NCBI GenBank assembly: GCA_017620615.1
Contig: JAGAUW010000006.1
Location: 1-64,000, forward strand
Source of the DNA: Clostridia bacterium
GTDB lineage: Bacteria; Bacillota; Clostridia; Monoglobales; Monoglobaceae
Length of the DNA: 64,000 bases
Direction: 5' to 3'
A program made the translations under genes and the position numbers. Below the pieces are notes generated by a model. The model worked only from the letters and a program-made list of their open reading frames with translations. It did not search any database and was not told the DNA's origin. Position 1 is the first letter of the stretch. Each line of letters starts with the position of its first letter. This document shows positions 16,562 to 24,932 of the stretch, piece by piece.

Positions 16562-17641
16562 ATGTTTGATAAATTATCTTTTATAGAGCAGCAGCACGAA
16601 GAACTGGCAGCAAAAATCAGTGACCCTGCTGTTATGGCGGATATGGACAACTGGAGAAAGCTCTGCAAGGAGCATTCCGATATGACTCCGATCGTTGAAA
16701 AGTATAAAGAATACAAAACAAATATGAACACCATTGAGGATGCGAAGGTTATGCTTGACGACCCGGAGACCGACAAGGAATTTAAGGAAATGCTTCAGGA
16801 GGAAATTTCTGCGGCAAAGGAAAACATCGGCCGCATTGAAGAAGAACTCAAGATTTTGCTGCTTCCCAAAGACCCCAACGATGACAAAAACGTTATTGTG
16901 GAAATCCGCGGCGGTGCAGGCGGTGATGAAGCGGCACTCTTTGCGGCTGACCTTTATCGTATGTATTCAATGTATGCTGAAAGCAAGAGATGGAAGACAG
17001 AGGTTATGAACCTCAGCGAAATCGGTATTGGCGGAATAAAGGAAGTTTCTTTTATGATTGAGGGTCAGGGTGCATACAGCCGTCTCAAGTATGAAAGCGG
17101 TGTTCACCGTGTTCAGCGTGTTCCTGAAACCGAGTCTCAGGGCAGAATTCATACATCCACTGTTACTGTTGCGGTGCTCCCTGAGGCGGAGGAAGTTGAC
17201 TTTGAGATTAACCCTGCAGATCTCCAGATTGATACCTACCGTGCCAGCGGTGCAGGCGGTCAGCACGTCAACAAGACAGAATCTGCAATCCGCATAACAC
17301 ATATCCCGACGGGTGTGATTGTTGAGTGTCAGGATGAACGGTCTCAGCACAAGAACAAGGACAAAGCTATGAAAGTTCTTCGTTCAAGACTCTATGAGGC
17401 AGAACTCCAGAAACAGCAGGAGGCAATCGCTGCAGACAGAAAGAGTCAGGTGGGAACAGGCGATCGAAGCGAAAGAATAAGAACATACAACTTCCCGCAG
17501 GGAAGAGTTTCAGACCATCGTATTGGACTTACACTTTACAAGATTGAGGCTATTATGAATGGTGATATTGACGAAATAATTGATGCGCTTATCACAACAG
17601 ACCAGAGTGAAAAGCTAAAATTACAGGGCGAGGGAAACTAA
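16562..17641 (+). CDS. prfA: Peptide chain release factor 1
   Basis: RF1 terminates translation at UAA and UAG. The 359-residue protein has the class I layout with the RF1-type tripeptide PET (P-x-T) at 188-190 inside [17 protein letters not shown], which separates it from RF2 with SPF. The catalytic GGQ is at 232-234. ATG 16562 follows AGAAAGGAAGG. It lies only 20 bases after prfB and is probably cotranscribed; prfA more often sits beside the release-factor methyltransferase gene prmC, which is absent here. Premature termination in prfB could reduce its expression by polarity, which is inference. Confidence 0.97.
   Translation: MFDKLSFIEQQHEELAAKISDPAVMADMDNWRKLCKEHSDMTPIVEKYKEYKTNMNTIEDAKVMLDDPETDKEFKEMLQEEISAAKENIGRIEEELKILLLPKDPNDDKNVIVEIRGGAGGDEAALFAADLYRMYSMYAESKRWKTEVMNLSEIGIGGIKEVSFMIEGQGAYSRLKYESGVHRVQRVPETESQGRIHTSTVTVAVLPEAEEVDFEINPADLQIDTYRASGAGGQHVNKTESAIRITHIPTGVIVECQDERSQHKNKDKAMKVLRSRLYEAELQKQQEAIAADRKSQVGTGDRSERIRTYNFPQGRVSDHRIGLTLYKIEAIMNGDIDEIIDALITTDQSEKLKLQGEGN
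17231..17304 (+). repeat. Near-identical tract shared with prfB (copy 2, in prfA)
   Basis: Partner of 16146-16219, same orientation, 1085 bases apart, two mismatches in 74 bases. The flanks fall off quickly to ordinary RF1/RF2 divergence. This suggests local gene conversion or strong codon constraint rather than a mobile repeat. Confidence 0.9.
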
Positions 17642-17743
17642 TATTTCCGTAATTGTACAGAAAATATTTTGGATTTGTAAATTGTTTGCTATGACTAAAT
17701 AGGGAAACGTCAAATAAGTGAAATGAGTAGAGTAGGTGATATA

Positions 17744-18883
17744 ATGAGAAAGTTGTTATCAATAGTTTTAACTGCAACAATTATGTTTGTTATATCGGTA
17801 ACGACTTTAGCCGCAAAGGTAGATGTTGTTGGACATATATATTCAACAGACATTCGTGCATATATAAACGGTGTTGAAGTTCACTCCTATAACATAGGAG
17901 GCAAAACAGCTGTAGTTATTGAGGATATATTTAAAGAACGCACACAGCAGTACATTTACGATGATTCTTCCCGTACATTAAAGTTTTTTTCGTTAAACCC
18001 AGATTACCTTGTTGAAGAAAAAGCTCAAAACAAAACAAAGCCGGGCAAAGTTATAGGTAACATATATGAAACAGATATTGAAACATCGATTTATGATGTC
18101 ACTATTCCTGCTTACAATATAGGGGGAAAAACAGCCGTTGCGATAGAAGATTTGGGATATGACGGTACGTTTTCGCCTATAGGGGGAAAATTTGTTTGGA
18201 ACGAAAAAGACCGTACAATAAGTCTTGAATTTTTGTATGAAACAGGGTACACTCCATTAGAACTCTCGTTAGATAAGAATATAAATATAACTGCAAATGA
18301 AACCATGACCGAAGCTGAGGCAACATTTGAGCAACTATTTCATTGTGGCGGTTACCAACAACACTTTAGTTTTCCTGATTATATAACAGACGATTCAAAC
18401 ATAGAAGTTGTATTGCCTATAAAAGCCGAAGGAGAAACAATAGGGTATTATTTTCGCAGACCATCAAAGGAAAATAAATTTACAGCATTTACATACTGGT
18501 ATCCCGAAAAGTTTAAGGAAGCCGAGAAGATTTATACTCCGGCTCCACACAAAACAAGAGAGGAGATTATTTCCCATTTTGTATACAATCATACAGCGGG
18601 TGGGATAGTTGAACGTTTTGACACGGACGATTACGCTTTTGTCTATTCGTCATTAGCAGGACCATCATGGACAGCCTATAGCATTGTACAAGCTTATGAT
18701 GACGGTACATACCTTGATTATGCAGACAAAATTCACATACCGAACCGGTCTCCGAGAGATTTGGTAATTGATAAAGAAAATGAAAAGGTTACATTTAAGT
18801 ATGTTGACCGATATACTAGTGATTGGTTTACAAATTACGAAATTGATTTAAAAAATAGTAAGATAATGACACTAGGAGACTAA
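17744..18883 (+). CDS. Secreted protein with a duplicated N-terminal domain, function unknown
   Basis: The 379-residue protein starts at ATG 17744 after AGGTGAT, with a signal peptide (RKLLSIVLTATIMFVISV, ending TTLAAKV). The mature part opens with two copies of one domain, at about residues 28-85 and 107-165. They share the pattern G-x-IY-x-TDI plus YNIGGKTAV-IEDL, and the first ends in RTLKF, the second in RTISLEF. This resembles the copper-amine-oxidase-N-like repeats used as surface adhesion modules in clostridia. The remaining roughly 210 residues resemble nothing I can name. The gene is more AT-rich than its neighbours and breaks an otherwise housekeeping row, so it may be an accessory insertion. 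No anchor motif is seen. Confidence 0.85.
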   Translation: MRKLLSIVLTATIMFVISVTTLAAKVDVVGHIYSTDIRAYINGVEVHSYNIGGKTAVVIEDIFKERTQQYIYDDSSRTLKFFSLNPDYLVEEKAQNKTKPGKVIGNIYETDIETSIYDVTIPAYNIGGKTAVAIEDLGYDGTFSPIGGKFVWNEKDRTISLEFLYETGYTPLELSLDKNINITANETMTEAEATFEQLFHCGGYQQHFSFPDYITDDSNIEVVLPIKAEGETIGYYFRRPSKENKFTAFTYWYPEKFKEAEKIYTPAPHKTREEIISHFVYNHTAGGIVERFDTDDYAFVYSSLAGPSWTAYSIVQAYDDGTYLDYADKIHIPNRSPRDLVIDKENEKVTFKYVDRYTSDWFTNYEIDLKNSKIMTLGD

Positions 18884-18955
18884 ATATGCTCGCAACTTGC
18901 ACTAGCCTAAGTGTTATACAGTAGAAATTAATTAGCGAAAAAGAGGGTTGTTTCT

Positions 18956-20377
18956 ATGGAAACAAAAATTTTTGAAAATAAAACTGAAGATTTGAAAGTG
19001 GCGGCAGAGCTTATTTGTCAGGGCGAAACCGTAGTTTTCCCTACGGAGACAGTTTATGGCCTTGGTGCGAATGCCCTCGATTCTTTGGCGGTTAAAAAAA
19101 TTTTTGAGGCAAAGGGCAGACCCTCTGATAATCCGTTGATTGTTCATGTTTCGGAATTTGATGAAATAGAAAATCTGGTTGAAGAAGTTCCTGACGGGGC
19201 AAAAGCCCTTGCAGAAAAGTTCTGGCCCGGACCCCTTACTATGATTTTAAAAAAGAAAGACTGTATACCAGATGAGGTGTCAGCAGGGCTTGACACTGTG
19301 GGAATCAGAATACCAAAGGATGAAACGGCGAGAGCATTCCTCAAAGAATGCGGCGTACCCGTTGCGGCGCCCAGCGCAAATGTTTCGGGACGGCCAAGTC
19401 CAACATCTTTTTCTCACGCTTTTTGTGATATGAACGGAAAGGTTTCAGGAATCATAAAAGGCGAGGACTCTCGGGTGGGTGTTGAATCCACTGTGCTTGA
19501 CATGACGGCAGATATACCAACTATCTTGCGGCCGGGTGGGGTTTCAAGAGAGGAACTCAGAGCGGTACTTGGTGAGGTTCTTATATCAAGCGAACTCAAA
19601 AAAGATGATATTCCAAAGGCGCCGGGAATGAAATATAAACACTATTCACCCAAAGGGCAGGTTTATATTCTAAAAGGTGAAAATGAAAAAAGGGCAGAGT
19701 TTATAAAAAAAAGAAGCTGCGTTACATCCGTTGCGGTGATAGCATTTGACGAAATGGTGAATGCCGATTTTGGTGATGCAAAGATTTTGTCTTTTGGCAG
19801 TGAGAAATCACCTGAAGATGCGGCGCACAGACTTTTTGACATACTTCGTGGATGTGACGATTTGGGCGTGAAAGAAATTTATGCCCCTGAAATTCCTGAT
19901 GACGGGCTTTGGCGAGCGGTTAAAAATCGTCTTTACAAAGCGGCGGCAGGACGTGTAATAGACGTGAAAACTGCAAAGTCTGTGTTGTTTGTTTGCACAG
20001 GGAACACCTGCAGAAGCCCAATGGCAGAGGGCATATTCAATATATCAGGTAAAAATGCAGTTTCTGCATCGGCAGGGCTTTTTGTATCAGGCGGCAAAGC
20101 GTCAGAAAATGCAATTTCTGCAGCGGCAGAGCTTGGTGTAGATATAAAAAACCATGAATCCCGACAGTTGACTCCCCAAATGCTTGAAAATTCAGATATA
20201 ATTCTCACCATGACAGAAAGTCACAAATTAAGCATTCCTGACAAATACAATGTCCGGACTATAACTGAGTTTGTGGGAGAGATGGGTGAAATCATTGACC
20301 CTTATGGCGGTGACGTTGGGATTTACAGAAAATGCGCCAGTGGACTAAAAGAGCTTATAGAGAAGATGAATTTATGA
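18956..20377 (+). CDS. Fusion of Sua5 threonylcarbamoyl-AMP synthase with a YwlE-type arginine phosphatase
   Basis: One uninterrupted 473-residue frame joins two enzymes. Residues 1 to about 205 are a YrdC domain (PTETVYGLG 29-37, KGRPSDNPL 53-61, SAN 140-142), followed by a Sua5 C-terminal domain to about 335. This part makes threonylcarbamoyl-AMP for t6A37 of ANN-decoding tRNAs. Residues from about 342 form a low-molecular-weight phosphatase with the P-loop CTGNTCRS (Cys347, Arg353) and the acid loop DPYGG (Asp448). Thr in the fifth P-loop position is the residue that gives YwlE its phospho-arginine selectivity. In Bacillus sua5 (ywlC) and ywlE are near neighbours but separate. Downstream rimI overlaps by ATGA. 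Confidence 0.93.
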   Translation: METKIFENKTEDLKVAAELICQGETVVFPTETVYGLGANALDSLAVKKIFEAKGRPSDNPLIVHVSEFDEIENLVEEVPDGAKALAEKFWPGPLTMILKKKDCIPDEVSAGLDTVGIRIPKDETARAFLKECGVPVAAPSANVSGRPSPTSFSHAFCDMNGKVSGIIKGEDSRVGVESTVLDMTADIPTILRPGGVSREELRAVLGEVLISSELKKDDIPKAPGMKYKHYSPKGQVYILKGENEKRAEFIKKRSCVTSVAVIAFDEMVNADFGDAKILSFGSEKSPEDAAHRLFDILRGCDDLGVKEIYAPEIPDDGLWRAVKNRLYKAAAGRVIDVKTAKSVLFVCTGNTCRSPMAEGIFNISGKNAVSASAGLFVSGGKASENAISAAAELGVDIKNHESRQLTPQMLENSDIILTMTESHKLSIPDKYNVRTITEFVGEMGEIIDPYGGDVGIYRKCASGLKELIEKMNL

Positions 20378-20838
20378 TAGAATATGTGCTTATGGAAAGA
20401 AAGCATCTTGAGGGGCTTATAGCCGTTGAAGAACAGTGCTTTAACAGTGGCTTTGCGAGGGCTACTTTCCAGAAAGAATTTGAAAATAAAATAGCCACAT
20501 ACTTTGTGGCGGTGGAGGATGAAAAAGTCCTTGGCTATGCAGGGCTCTGGAATATTTGCGGAGCGGCGGATATTATTGACGTGGCTGTGCTTGAAAGTCA
20601 CAGAAGACGAGGAATTGCCCAAAACCTTATCTCGTGTTTGGTTGAATTTTGCAACAAAGAAAAAATATCCGAAATAAACCTTGAGGTCAGGGTTTCAAAT
20701 ACCCCTGCCATAAAGCTTTATGAAAAAATGGGGTTTGTGCAAAACGGCCTGAGAAAAAACTATTACGAAAACCGTGAGGACGCATATCTTATGCAAATAA
20801 AATTTGAGGAGGAGAAAAATGAAGATACTTGCCATTGA
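20374..20838 (+). CDS. rimI: Ribosomal-protein-alanine N-acetyltransferase (GNAT family)
   Basis: RimI acetylates the N-terminal alanine of ribosomal protein S18 and, in some species, other proteins. The 154-residue protein has the GNAT acetyl-CoA loop in [13 protein letters not shown] and the C-terminal [15 protein letters not shown] motif typical of RimI. ATG 20374 overlaps the stop of the fusion gene (ATGA), and its own end overlaps tsaD by 20 bases, so translation is coupled. The position between Sua5 and TsaD repeats the common tsaB-rimI-tsaD arrangement, though tsaB and tsaE are not here. Confidence 0.9.
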   Translation: MIEYVLMERKHLEGLIAVEEQCFNSGFARATFQKEFENKIATYFVAVEDEKVLGYAGLWNICGAADIIDVAVLESHRRRGIAQNLISCLVEFCNKEKISEINLEVRVSNTPAIKLYEKMGFVQNGLRKNYYENREDAYLMQIKFEEEKNEDTCH

Positions 20839-21820
20839 AAGTTCATGCGACGAAACAGCTGCAGCTGTGGTTGAAGACGGATGCAATGTCCTTTCAAATG
20901 TTATCAATACCCAGATTGAATTGCATAAGGAATTCGGGGGGGTTGTTCCTGAGGTGGCGTCCAGAAAGCATATTGAAAATATCAGTGATGTAGTGGATAA
21001 AGCGCTATCAGATGCAAAGACCACCCTTGATGATGTTGATGCCATAGCGGTGACTTATGGTCCGGGACTTGTAGGGGCTCTTCTTGTGGGAGTGTCAACC
21101 GCCAAGGCGCTTAGCTTTGCTGCGAAAAAGCCCCTTGTTCCAGTGCATCATATAAAAGGACATATCTCGGCGAATTATATAGAAAATCAGGGATTCAAAC
21201 CACCGTTCATTTGCCTTGTGGCATCGGGCGGACATAGTCATATTGTTTATGTAAAGAGCTATACCGAATATGAAGTGCTTGCAAAAACAAGCGACGATGC
21301 AGCAGGGGAAGCCTTTGACAAGGTTTCAAGAGTTTTGGGGCTTGGTTATCCCGGTGGTCCTGCCATACAAAAATGTGCAAAAGAGGGAAATCCTGATGCA
21401 ATAAAATTCCCAAGAGTAAATATGGGAAAAGACGGATTTGATTTCAGCTTCAGCGGAGTGAAAACGGCGGTAATCAACTATGTTCACAACGCTGAGCAAA
21501 AAGAACTTGAAATAAATAAGGCGGACGTCGCGGCGTCATTTCAAGCGGCGGTGACAGATGTTTTAAGCCAGCATCTTATTGAATGTGCAAAGAAGTATGG
21601 TGTGACAAAGCTTGCTTTGGCGGGCGGTGTCGCAGCCAATGCACAGCTCAGAGAAAAAGTTGAAGCTCTGGCACAGAAAAACGGAATGGAATTTGCCTGT
21701 CCGTCTATGAGCCTTTGCACCGACAATGCGGCAATGATTGGGTGCGCAGCGTTTTTTGAATATAAGGCAGGGGTGACCGCAGATATGTCACTTAATGCCA
21801 TAGCAAATTTGTCGCTTTAA
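20819..21820 (+). CDS. tsaD: tRNA N6-adenosine threonylcarbamoyltransferase
   Basis: TsaD transfers the threonylcarbamoyl group made by Sua5 to A37 of ANN-decoding tRNAs, working with TsaB and TsaE. The 333-residue protein starts [13 protein letters not shown], as in the Kae1/TsaD family. It carries the metal-binding HIKGH (His111, His115), the [11 protein letters not shown] loop and, near the end, the ASKH-fold motif [17 protein letters not shown] 20819 is preceded by GAGGAGGAG. It is the last gene of the unit and converges on spoIIR with a four-base overlap of the coding ends. Confidence 0.97.
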   Translation: MKILAIESSCDETAAAVVEDGCNVLSNVINTQIELHKEFGGVVPEVASRKHIENISDVVDKALSDAKTTLDDVDAIAVTYGPGLVGALLVGVSTAKALSFAAKKPLVPVHHIKGHISANYIENQGFKPPFICLVASGGHSHIVYVKSYTEYEVLAKTSDDAAGEAFDKVSRVLGLGYPGGPAIQKCAKEGNPDAIKFPRVNMGKDGFDFSFSGVKTAVINYVHNAEQKELEINKADVAASFQAAVTDVLSQHLIECAKKYGVTKLALAGGVAANAQLREKVEALAQKNGMEFACPSMSLCTDNAAMIGCAAFFEYKAGVTADMSLNAIANLSL

Positions 21821-22452
21821 AAATATTTCTGAAAGATTTCTACAATTTTGAAACGCACTTCAACGGGTACAACACCACTTTGTGTATTAGTTACAAGATT
21901 ATATTCTTCTTGAGAGAGAGTATTGCGAAGTTTTGATTTTGTCTCGTTTGGGACAGAAATCGTTCCCTCGGTAAAACACAGAGGCGGGTACATAACACAC
22001 CACCAGTTTTCGCCGTTTGCCTTGCCAATCTCGATTTTTACCGCATTGTATTTCCCAGAGGGGAGTGCGATGTCGCCATAGACTTTTGTGGGGAAAGCAC
22101 ATTCGGTAACCGAAACATTTATTGGGTAATCAAATCCAAGGCGATTGATTTCGTCCTTAGCGGTTTTCTGAATGAGAGCGGAGTGCTTTTTTGCAAGAGC
22201 TTTTGCTTCATTTGCTGAGTGAGTGTTTCGAAAAATATGAGAGGTTTCACTCAAAACTTTGTCGCGGACAGCGAGTTTCAGTTCTTGGTCGTGGGTAGTA
22301 TTGCTGTTTGCCACAATGTGAAGACGAAGAACAGAGTTTGAAATGTTTTGAACTGTACCTTTTGCATAGGTTATAAGTAATGAAAAAGTTAAAATAAGTA
22401 AAATAAAGAGAAAAATAAGCCGTGATTTGTTTATATACTGCAAAAAATTCAT
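21817..22452 (-). CDS. spoIIR: Stage II sporulation protein R
   Basis: SpoIIR is made in the forespore and secreted toward the mother cell, where it triggers SpoIIGA to process pro-sigma-E. The 211-residue protein has an N-terminal membrane or signal segment ([19 protein letters not shown]). The family signatures follow: [23 protein letters not shown] and [11 protein letters not shown]. This is the clearest sporulation marker in the window. The start is uncertain: AAAGG abuts ATG 22452, so TTG 22443 may be used instead. It stands alone. A forespore (sigma-F) promoter is expected from the family but I could not place one confidently. Confidence 0.95.
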   Translation of the reverse strand: MNFLQYINKSRLIFLFILLILTFSLLITYAKGTVQNISNSVLRLHIVANSNTTHDQELKLAVRDKVLSETSHIFRNTHSANEAKALAKKHSALIQKTAKDEINRLGFDYPINVSVTECAFPTKVYGDIALPSGKYNAVKIEIGKANGENWWCVMYPPLCFTEGTISVPNETKSKLRNTLSQEEYNLVTNTQSGVVPVEVRFKIVEIFQKYF

Positions 22453-22577
22453 CCTTTCGTAGGTTTGTTTAGAAAAACAATGATTTTAAGGAAAGTGTTG
22501 ACATATATTTTCGGCTTTATACATATTGATTTTTTAGCTATGTTGAGTTAAAATTATTTGTAAAGGATAGATGTTTT

Positions 22578-23633
22578 ATGGAAAAGAAAAATATTTGTGT
22601 GTTGTTTGGCGGGGTTTCATCCGAGCATAGTGTGTCAGAGGTTTCAGCGTCAGCCGTGCTTGACAACATTGACCGCGAAAAGTACAATGTTTTTGCGGTG
22701 GGTATTACAGAAGACGGAAGATGGCTTTTGTATGACGGTGAAATTCAGAAAATTCGGGAACACAGCTGGGAAAGTGAAAAGACTGTTCCTGCAATTCTTT
22801 CGCCTGACAGATGTGATAAGGCTCTTCTTGTTATGAGAGATGGGGGCACAACAAAAATAAATATAGATGTGGTTTATCCCGTTATTCACGGCAAGAATGG
22901 CGAAGACGGAACAATCCCCGGACTTTGTGAACTTGCGGGAATTCCTTATGTTGGAAGTGGCGTAATTGGAAGTGCTGCTTGTATGGACAAATGCATCGCA
23001 AAGATACTTTTTGAAAAAGCGGGCATACCTCAGGCGGACTGGGTAGAACTGAAGCTTGGACAAACGCCTGATTTTGAAAAAATGGAAGAAAAGCTGGGAT
23101 ATCCTATGTTTATTAAACCGTCATCGGCGGGCTCGTCTGTTGGTGTTACCAAGGCACAAAACCGAAAAGAGCTTGAAGAAGGGATTGCTCTTGCGCTGGA
23201 ACACGATTACAAGGTGTTGATTGAAGAATGTATAAACGCCCGTGAGGTAGAGTGCGGCGTGATGGGGAATTTAGAACCTCAGACCGCAGCTGTTCTTGGC
23301 GAAATCAAGCCAGCAAAAGAGTTTTATGACTTTGAAGCAAAGTATGAATGTGAAGATTCAAAGCTTATGATTCCGGCACCTGTCGACAAGAAAACGGAAA
23401 ACAAAATAAAAGAATATGCCATAAGAGCATACAAGATTTGTGAATGCAGAGGACATTCAAGGGTGGATTTCTTTGTGGATAAGGAAACAGGTGATATTTA
23501 TCTCAATGAGATAAATACTATACCGGGATTTACCCCTATAAGTATGTATCCAAAAGTTTGGGAAGCATCGGGGCTCACTATGACAGAGGTTATTGACAGA
23601 CATATACAGCTTGCCCTTTTGAGAGAGGATTGA
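22578..23633 (+). CDS. ddl: D-alanine--D-alanine ligase
   Basis: Ddl makes the D-Ala-D-Ala dipeptide of peptidoglycan precursors. The 351-residue ATP-grasp protein begins LFGGVSSEHSVS and contains KPSSAGSSVGV, the active-site loop YDFEAKYE and the metal site EINTIPGFTPIS. The Tyr after Lys in AKY corresponds to the residue linked to dipeptide rather than depsipeptide synthesis, so vancomycin-type D-Ala-D-Lac activity is not expected. AAAGGA precedes the start. murI follows after four bases, so both peptidoglycan precursor genes are cotranscribed. Confidence 0.97.
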   Translation: MEKKNICVLFGGVSSEHSVSEVSASAVLDNIDREKYNVFAVGITEDGRWLLYDGEIQKIREHSWESEKTVPAILSPDRCDKALLVMRDGGTTKINIDVVYPVIHGKNGEDGTIPGLCELAGIPYVGSGVIGSAACMDKCIAKILFEKAGIPQADWVELKLGQTPDFEKMEEKLGYPMFIKPSSAGSSVGVTKAQNRKELEEGIALALEHDYKVLIEECINAREVECGVMGNLEPQTAAVLGEIKPAKEFYDFEAKYECEDSKLMIPAPVDKKTENKIKEYAIRAYKICECRGHSRVDFFVDKETGDIYLNEINTIPGFTPISMYPKVWEASGLTMTEVIDRHIQLALLRED

Positions 23634-23637
23634 TAAA

Positions 23638-24447
23638 ATGGACAAAAGGCCTATCGGCGTTTTTGATTCGGGACTCGGTGGACTTACTTGTGTCAAAGAA
23701 ATAATGAAAATAATGCCAAATGAAGAGGTTATCTATTTTGGAGATACGGGAAGAGTTCCTTATGGTACCAGGAGCCGTGATACTATTATCAAATATGTAA
23801 GACAAGATATAAGATTTTTAAAGACCTTTGATATAAAAGCGATAATCATCGCTTGCGGAACAGCCAGCAGTGCGGCACTTCCTTGGATTGAGGAAGAAAA
23901 TGATACGAAAGTTATGGGCGTGGTAGAGCCTGCGGCAAGAGCTGCAGTGGCTGCCACAAAGAACAAAAGGATTGGAGTTCTTGGTACAGGGGCTACCATA
24001 AAATATGGAAAGTACATGTCAAACATAAAGGATATTTGCCCCGATGTGGAGGTTTTCGGGAAGGCTTGTCCCATGTTTGTGCCACTGGTTGAAAATGGCT
24101 ATACCGATAGCGAGGCAACAAGGATTATTGCAAGGGAATATCTTGAGGAAATGAAAGAAAAAGAAATTGACACACTTATTCTTGGCTGTACACACTATCC
24201 CCTGATTAAATCAGTGATTGGTGATATTATGGGAAAAGATGTGACCCTTATTGATTCAGGGGCGGTGGCGGCACGTGCTGCATATGACTTTTTGGATGAA
24301 AAAAATCTGCTTAATAAAGGTGAAAAAAACGGGGCATACCGCTATTTTGTCAGTGACTCGGTTGAGGATTTTTCGACTTTGGGAAGTATGTTCTTGGACA
24401 GACCTATCAAGGAAAGTGTTGAGAAAATAGATATTGAAGGGTTTTGA
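23638..24447 (+). CDS. murI: Glutamate racemase
   Basis: MurI supplies D-glutamate for peptidoglycan by a two-cysteine acid-base mechanism. The 269-residue protein shows FDSGLGGLT near the N-terminus, the first catalytic Cys73 in IACGTASS and the second Cys184 in LGCTHYPL. The Thr usually following the first cysteine pair (CNTAS) is replaced within CGTASS, a common variant. It lies directly after ddl and before the DUF1934 gene, in a compact operon that probably runs to argS or further. Confidence 0.96.
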   Translation: MDKRPIGVFDSGLGGLTCVKEIMKIMPNEEVIYFGDTGRVPYGTRSRDTIIKYVRQDIRFLKTFDIKAIIIACGTASSAALPWIEEENDTKVMGVVEPAARAAVAATKNKRIGVLGTGATIKYGKYMSNIKDICPDVEVFGKACPMFVPLVENGYTDSEATRIIAREYLEEMKEKEIDTLILGCTHYPLIKSVIGDIMGKDVTLIDSGAVAARAAYDFLDEKNLLNKGEKNGAYRYFVSDSVEDFSTLGSMFLDRPIKESVEKIDIEGF

Positions 24448-24451
24448 TATA

Positions 24452-24883
24452 ATGGAAAATAATGCAATGATTCTTCTCAAAACTTTGCAAAGTGCAGAGG
24501 GCGAAGAAGAAACAAATGAAATAGAGCTGCAGACAAAAGGTAAATTTGCAAAAAGGAATGGCAAGTTTTATATTGTATATGAAGAAAGCGAATTGACAGG
24601 CTTTGAAGATACCACCACCACAATCAAGGTGTCAGAGGACAGCGTAAGCATGATGCGTCACGGAAAGTATAATACCAAAATGGAATTCCGTCTTGGTGAA
24701 AAGTGTCTGTGCAATTACCAGACGCCATATGGGGTAATTCCAGTGGGGGTAAATCCGGTGTTGATTGAAAACAATCTTGGCACTGATGGTGGAAACATCA
24801 AGCTTGAGTATATCCTTGATATAGACAACTGTGATTATCTTGTGAACAAGCTTAATCTCACGGTTACCAAGAATTTAGCATAA
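24452..24883 (+). CDS. DUF1934 (YwiB-like) beta-barrel protein
   Basis: The 143-residue protein has the DUF1934 pattern: a calycin-like beta-barrel with strands including GKFAKRNGKFYIVYEES, TTIKVSEDSVSMMRHG and LEYILDIDN. In Bacillus the homologue ywiB lies directly upstream of argS, exactly as here, which supports orthology. No catalytic residues are known. The start ATG 24452 sits ten bases after AAGGG inside the end of murI; a TTG at 24434 is a weaker in-frame alternative. Confidence 0.88.
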   Translation: MENNAMILLKTLQSAEGEEETNEIELQTKGKFAKRNGKFYIVYEESELTGFEDTTTTIKVSEDSVSMMRHGKYNTKMEFRLGEKCLCNYQTPYGVIPVGVNPVLIENNLGTDGGNIKLEYILDIDNCDYLVNKLNLTVTKNLA

Positions 24884-24932
24884 ACCAATGAAAATATTCC
24901 CCGAAAGAATCCGGGGCGGAATGGAGAATGAA

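Noticed and set aside
16146-17304. The prfB/prfA shared tract as a mobile or CRISPR-like repeat
   Set aside because: Both copies are in frame, encode the conserved GGQ region and occur only twice, so homology within the RF family explains them.
22498-22526. TTGACA with a downstream TACATA as a promoter for ddl
   Set aside because: The -10 match is poor and the spacing is uncertain, so it is not listed as a feature, though some promoter for ddl must exist in this gap.
24897-24918. CCCCG/CGGGG hairpin before argS as a terminator or T-box remnant
   Set aside because: The stem has only five base pairs and no T run follows; no T-box features are present.
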